Source: Clostridia bacterium (GTDB lineage: Bacteria > Bacillota_A > Clostridia > Christensenellales > Aristaeellaceae). From it: a DNA stretch of 29,141 nt. Under the pieces are notes generated by a model that worked only from the letters and a program-made list of their open reading frames with translations, had not been told where the DNA came from and did not search any database. Within the stretch, counting starts at the first letter, position 1. Every line of letters starts with the position of its first letter. This document shows, piece by piece, positions 25,534 to 29,141 of this stretch. Both the position numbers and the translations under genes were made by a program. The stretch covers positions 1 to 29,141 of the forward strand of contig JAFQEB010000074.1 in NCBI GenBank assembly GCA_017399225.1. Direction: 5' to 3'.

Positions 25534-27069
25534 ATGTACGATAAGCCCCGCAAGCCCCATCCCGCCGCAAAGAAGCCGGCCCGTCCCGCACCGCACCCCG
25601 ACAGGCCCGCCGTGCCTGCCGCCCCGCGCCGGCCGCAGGAGCAGCGTTTTTCCTGCCCCGTTGCCGCCAGCTGCGGCGGCTGCCAGCTTTCCCGCCTCAC
25701 CTACCCCGAGCAGCTGCGCCTCAAGCAGCAGAAGGTCGAGGCGCTGCTTTCCGGCCTGTGCCCGGTGGAGCCCATCATCGGGATGGAAAATCCCTTCCAC
25801 TACCGCAACAAGGTGCACGCGGTGCTCAGCACCGATAAGCGCGGCCTCCCCTACAGCGGCGTATATGCCATGGGCACCCACCGGGTCGTGCCCGTCCGCA
25901 GCTGCCTGATCGAGGACAAGCGGGCCGACCGCATCATCCAGACCATCGTCGCCATGCTGCCCCGCTACAAGATCCGCGTGTACAACGAGTTCACCCGCCG
26001 TGGCTTCCTGCGGCACATCCTGATCCGCACCGCCAACGTCACGGGGCAGATCATGGTGGTGCTGGTAGCGACCGGCTTCGAGTTCCCCGGCGGCAAGGCC
26101 TTCGTGGCGGAGCTGACGGAGAAGCACCCGGAGATCACCACCGTCGTCCTCAACGTGAACCAGCGGGAGACCAGCATGGTGCTGGGCAAGCAGGAGCGCG
26201 CCCTCTTCGGCCCCGGCCACATGGAGGACGAGCTGTGCGGCAAGCGCTTCCGCATCAGCCCCCAGAGCTTCTATCAGGTCAACGGCCGTCAGACGGAGAG
26301 GCTCTACCGCACCGCCATTGAATACGCCGGGCTCACCGGCACGGAGACCCTGCTGGACGCCTACTGCGGCACGGGCACCATCGGCCTGTGTGCCTCCGAC
26401 CACGTCAGGCAGCTGATCGGCGTGGAGCTCAATGCCGACGCCGTGCGGGACGCCAAGGAAAACGCCCGCCTCAACAGCGTCCGGAACGCCCGCTTCTTCT
26501 GCGATGACGCAGGCCGCTTCATGGTCAAGATGGCCCAGGAGGGCCAGCCCCTGGACGTGCTGATGATGGATCCGCCCCGGGCCGGCAGCGACGAGAAGTT
26601 CCTCTCCTCCGTCCTGACCCTGCGGCCGCCCAAGGTGGTCTACGTTTCCTGCAACCCCGAGACCCTCGCCCGGGACGCCGCCTACCTCGTCCAGGGCGGT
26701 TATCGGGCCGTCAAGGCCGTGCCCGTGGACATGTTCCCCAACACGGAGCATGTGGAGACTGTAATGCTTTTGTCCAGAAAAAAGCCAGATGACACCATAC
26801 ATATCGACCTGGATCTGGACGAGCTGGACAGGACGGCGGCAGAGGCAAAAGCAACGTATCAGGAGATCAAGGATTATGTACTGGAGCATACCGGCTTGAA
26901 GGTGTCTACGCTTTATATCGCTCAGGTGAAGCAGAAGCATGGCATCATTGAGCGGGAGTGCTACAATACATCGAAGTCAGAAGGCGGCAGGGTACCGAAG
27001 TGTCCCGCAGAGAAGGAACGCGCAATAGAAGAAGCCTTACGACATTATAACATGATAAGCAAAATCTGA
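25534..27069 (+). CDS. rlmD: 23S rRNA (uracil-C5)-methyltransferase, RlmD/RumA type, with C-terminal extension
   Basis: A 511-residue SAM-dependent RNA methyltransferase. After a Lys/Pro-rich N-terminus come the iron-sulphur cysteines C41, C47, C50 and C124, then the SAM motif LDAYCGTGTIGL (about 274-285), MDPPR (345-349), the nucleophile Cys373 in YVSCNPETLARD and the base Glu408 in EHVETV. These fix the RlmD/RumA family; the exact target uridine in this lineage (U1939 or U747) cannot be told. The normal protein ends about residue 417. A further about 95 residues follow (YQEIKDYVLEHTGLKVSTLY, then KCPAEKERAIEEAL), encoded by visibly more A/T-rich DNA with different codon use. ATG 25534 follows AAGGAG at 9 bases. 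It is divergent from addB. Confidence 0.93.
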   Translation: MYDKPRKPHPAAKKPARPAPHPDRPAVPAAPRRPQEQRFSCPVAASCGGCQLSRLTYPEQLRLKQQKVEALLSGLCPVEPIIGMENPFHYRNKVHAVLSTDKRGLPYSGVYAMGTHRVVPVRSCLIEDKRADRIIQTIVAMLPRYKIRVYNEFTRRGFLRHILIRTANVTGQIMVVLVATGFEFPGGKAFVAELTEKHPEITTVVLNVNQRETSMVLGKQERALFGPGHMEDELCGKRFRISPQSFYQVNGRQTERLYRTAIEYAGLTGTETLLDAYCGTGTIGLCASDHVRQLIGVELNADAVRDAKENARLNSVRNARFFCDDAGRFMVKMAQEGQPLDVLMMDPPRAGSDEKFLSSVLTLRPPKVVYVSCNPETLARDAAYLVQGGYRAVKAVPVDMFPNTEHVETVMLLSRKKPDDTIHIDLDLDELDRTAAEAKATYQEIKDYVLEHTGLKVSTLYIAQVKQKHGIIERECYNTSKSEGGRVPKCPAEKERAIEEALRHYNMISKI

Positions 27070-27096
27070 CCTTCAATGGTGTTAGAGAACACAAAA

Positions 27097-27134
27097 GCAG
27101 CCATCTGATTCAAGTGATCGAATCAGATGGCTGC
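27097..27134. terminator. Bidirectional terminator between rlmD and the secreted repeat protein
   Basis: GCAGCCATCTGATTC (27097-27111) and GAATCAGATGGCTGC (27120-27134) form a perfect 15-bp stem with an 8-nt loop. On the minus strand it is followed by TTTTGTG, a good terminator for the gene at 27174; on the plus strand AATTCATTTC follows, a weaker one for rlmD. Confidence 0.85.
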
Positions 27135-27173
27135 AATTCATTTCAGATCATCCCCTGCTTGCGCACAGGCGGA

Positions 27174-29141
27174 TCAGTCCATATTCTCCTTCAGTTCTTC
27201 GATCCGAAGCTTAAAGGCATTCGTATTGGGCCAGATGCGGGTAATCGGCATGTCGGTATTGTAGTCCACCACATTGCAGATGAACAGCAGCACCTTAGTA
27301 TCACCACCCAGTTCATCCGCGATGCTGATCGGCTCGCCGAATGCGTAGTTCTTCAACTGCGCCTGATCCAGCGTCGTGGTCTCAGCCAGAGACGGCAGGA
27401 TGGTACAGAACTCGCTATGAACCTTCACCTCGTCGGAAACATAGCTGCAATCAATGGTAACCGTGCCATCAGCAACAGTGACAGTAACGTAGCCGATGAT
27501 GTTAACATCGCTGCCGATCAGCTCATAGGTCTGAACGCCATCAGCACTCAGGTCAACAGGCGTGAAGCGATACCACTTATCAGTCAGAGCGCTTTCATCC
27601 TTGAAGCGAGGGCCCATGCTGCATACGGTATTACGCACATAGTAGCCAGTCGTGTTGACGGGAATCTCAGCGGAATCAAGCACCGCGTCACACTTGGTGC
27701 AGCGCAGCTCCTGCAGGCCAACCTCCGTATCCGTCGCAGGCGTCACAACGAACCACTTGCCCTCATCGTGGCCCTCCGCAGGGACTTCTTCGGTAGCAAG
27801 CACTTCGCCGCAGACGGTGCAGGACTGGGTCTGCTCACCGGGCTCCGTGCAGGTGGGGGCAGTGGTGATGATCATGTCACCGGACACATGCTCCGCGTCG
27901 GCGGCAGGGATGACTTCACTGTCCAGGGTATCGCCACAGATGGTGCACTGCAGCTCCTTCAGGCCGTCCTCCTTGCAGGTAGCCTCCTTCGTGGTGACCC
28001 ATTCGCCATCGTCATGACCAGCAGCAGGAACAACCTCTGTCTCCAGCACATCGCCGCAGACAGAGCAGGTCAGGGCCTTCTCGCCTTCTGCAGTACAGGT
28101 GGGAGCCTTAGTGGTGGCCCACTCGCCATCGGTGTGACCGTTAGCAGGAATGGCCTCGGTCTCCAGCTCTTCGCCGCAGGCAGAGCAGGTCAGGGTCTTT
28201 TCGCCTTCTGCGGTACAGGTGGGAGCCTTAGTGGTGGCCCACTCGCCATCGGTGTGGCCGTTGGCAGGAATAGCCTCAGTCTCCAGCACTTCGCCACAGA
28301 CAGAGCAGGTCAAGGCCTTCTCGCCTTCCTCGATACACGTGGGTTCCTTGGTGGTAGTCCACTTACCCTCGGTATGATCAATACCCGCAGCAGGAATAAC
28401 TTCGGAATCCAGCTTCTCGCCGCAAACGGTGCACTGCAGTTCCTTCAGGCCATCCTTCTTGCAGGTAGCAGGAGTGATGGTGATCCACTCGCCGTCATCG
28501 TGGCCGGCAGCAGCCACAGCCTCGGTCTTCGTGCCCTTGCAGACAGCGCAAGTGTAGGTCTTCACGCCCGCCTCGGTGCAGGTGGGCTTAGTGGTGACAG
28601 TGCCATTATCCCAGGTGTGAGTGGTCAGCTTCGGGATAGACTCGGTCTTGGTTTCGCCACAACCAGAGTTGGTGCAGGTGTAGGTGCGCACGCCCTCCTT
28701 AGCGCAGGTGGGCTGGGTGGTCACTTCGCCATCGTTCCAAACATGGCTGGTGCAGCCCGCAGACGCGATGGTCACGCTGCCGCCGCTGGTGCTGACGCCG
28801 ATGGAAACCTCGTTGTCATCGTAGTCATAAGCGCCCATGTTGTAGCAGGAGATGGTGTAGGTCTTGCCGGGCACGGCATTGGAGGTCACCTTGAAGGTGG
28901 CAGTGCCGATGCTGCCGCCGCCAAAGGGGCTCATCGCAGCGAAGAAGAAGCCGTTTGGGCCGCCGGCTACGCCGCTGGCGCCCGTAGCACTGACAAACTC
29001 CAGCGCGGACTTGTCATAGGAGAAGCCCACGTCGAAGGCACAGGCGTCGTTGGGGTTGGAAACAGAAACAGAGATGGTGACCGTGTCGCCAGCCTTGTAA
29101 TCGGCAAAGGCAACACTGGCTGCGCAGACCAGAAGTACGCA
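27174..29141 (-). CDS. Secreted protein with cohesin-like domain and nine Cys-repeat units (5' end outside window)
   Basis: The frame stays open to the right edge, so the start codon and first signal-peptide residues are missing. The visible N-terminus CVLLVCAASVAFA-D is the end of a signal peptide. About 125 residues with a cohesin-like pattern follow (GDTVTISVSVSN, FDVGFSYDKSALEFVS, GTATFKVTSNAVPGKTYTI). Then come nine units of about 40 residues on the pattern H-x-x-G-x-W-x-T-T-x-x-P-T-C...L-T-C-S-x-C-G...T-E-x-I-P-A-x-G; unit nine has Asp for the first Cys. About 160 C-terminal residues (GYYVRNTVCSMGPRF, KWYRFTPVDLS) form an unrecognised domain. There is no sortase motif, SLH domain or dockerin in view. 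It is probably surface-associated or released; a role in adhesion or complex assembly is inference. A terminator follows at 27097-27134. Confidence 0.82.
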   Translation of the reverse strand, partial: CVLLVCAASVAFADYKAGDTVTISVSVSNPNDACAFDVGFSYDKSALEFVSATGASGVAGGPNGFFFAAMSPFGGGSIGTATFKVTSNAVPGKTYTISCYNMGAYDYDDNEVSIGVSTSGGSVTIASAGCTSHVWNDGEVTTQPTCAKEGVRTYTCTNSGCGETKTESIPKLTTHTWDNGTVTTKPTCTEAGVKTYTCAVCKGTKTEAVAAAGHDDGEWITITPATCKKDGLKELQCTVCGEKLDSEVIPAAGIDHTEGKWTTTKEPTCIEEGEKALTCSVCGEVLETEAIPANGHTDGEWATTKAPTCTAEGEKTLTCSACGEELETEAIPANGHTDGEWATTKAPTCTAEGEKALTCSVCGDVLETEVVPAAGHDDGEWVTTKEATCKEDGLKELQCTICGDTLDSEVIPAADAEHVSGDMIITTAPTCTEPGEQTQSCTVCGEVLATEEVPAEGHDEGKWFVVTPATDTEVGLQELRCTKCDAVLDSAEIPVNTTGYYVRNTVCSMGPRFKDESALTDKWYRFTPVDLSADGVQTYELIGSDVNIIGYVTVTVADGTVTIDCSYVSDEVKVHSEFCTILPSLAETTTLDQAQLKNYAFGEPISIADELGGDTKVLLFICNVVDYNTDMPITRIWPNTNAFKLRIEELKENMD
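27654..28754 (-). repeat. Nine tandem coding repeats of about 120 bp
   Basis: Units of about 40 codons. Units 4 to 6 (28017-28376), each exactly 40 codons, are the most alike; units 5 and 6 differ in very few residues. Outer units are more diverged and vary in length by a few residues, indicating an older array with recent expansion in the middle. Confidence 0.88.

Overview
The window looks like chromosomal DNA of a GC-rich, spore-forming Bacillota of the class Clostridia, probably a gut or rumen lineage (Oscillospirales or Christensenellales type). This rests on CotJ spore-coat genes, an AddB-type recombination nuclease, a GyrB/GyrA pair of Gram-positive length, strong GGAGG ribosome sites, TTGACA/TATAAT promoters, and families of GC-rich palindromic intergenic repeats. 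No phage, insertion sequence, CRISPR array, rRNA or tRNA was seen. Assignment below class level is a guess.

Layout. (1) 1-1222: a LacI-family regulator with a divergent regulatory region. A second promoter points off the left edge, and three related operator-like palindromes suggest autoregulation plus control of an unseen neighbour. (2) 1478-3087, minus: a remodelled cotJ spore-coat locus. One ORF fuses a cysteine-rich 18-residue repeat array to CotJA-like and CotJB-like segments. The following cotJC has lost its C-terminal half. (3) 3184-6591, minus: a compact operon rarA - TIM-barrel isomerase - MTA/SAH nucleosidase - P-loop kinase, every junction a 4-nt ATGA overlap, with its promoter at 7031-7059 and a palindromic repeat array in the presumed leader. 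(4) 7165-8430, minus: AI-2E family membrane protein with a clear promoter and terminator. (5) 8529-11203, minus: two tandem secreted WG-repeat paralogues sharing a nearly identical 90-bp block.

(6) 11462-16132, plus: gyrB and gyrA, separated by a 112-bp MITE-like inverted repeat, ending in a good terminator, then a GNAT acetyltransferase translationally coupled to a small CxxC membrane protein. (7) 17154-21706, minus: an unrecognised 176-aa protein, an orphan MalF-MalG-type fused ABC permease, threonine synthase, and a small P-loop protein. (8) 21789-22045: a cluster of perfect hairpins. (9) 22086-25406, minus: addB, with a degraded N-terminal P-loop and no addA beside it. It is divergent from rlmD (25534-27069, plus), which carries a C-terminal extension of different base composition; the two promoters interleave. 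(10) 27174 to the right edge, minus: a secreted protein with a cohesin-like domain, nine about 40-residue Cys/His repeats and an unrecognised C-terminal domain; its first codons lie outside the window.

The strongest candidates for something undescribed are the cotJ fusion with a cysteine-rich array, the secreted Cys-repeat protein, the orphan permease with its coupled partner, and the RlmD extension. No complete novel multi-gene system is evident. Most long open frames on the opposite strands are GC-driven shadows and were left out.
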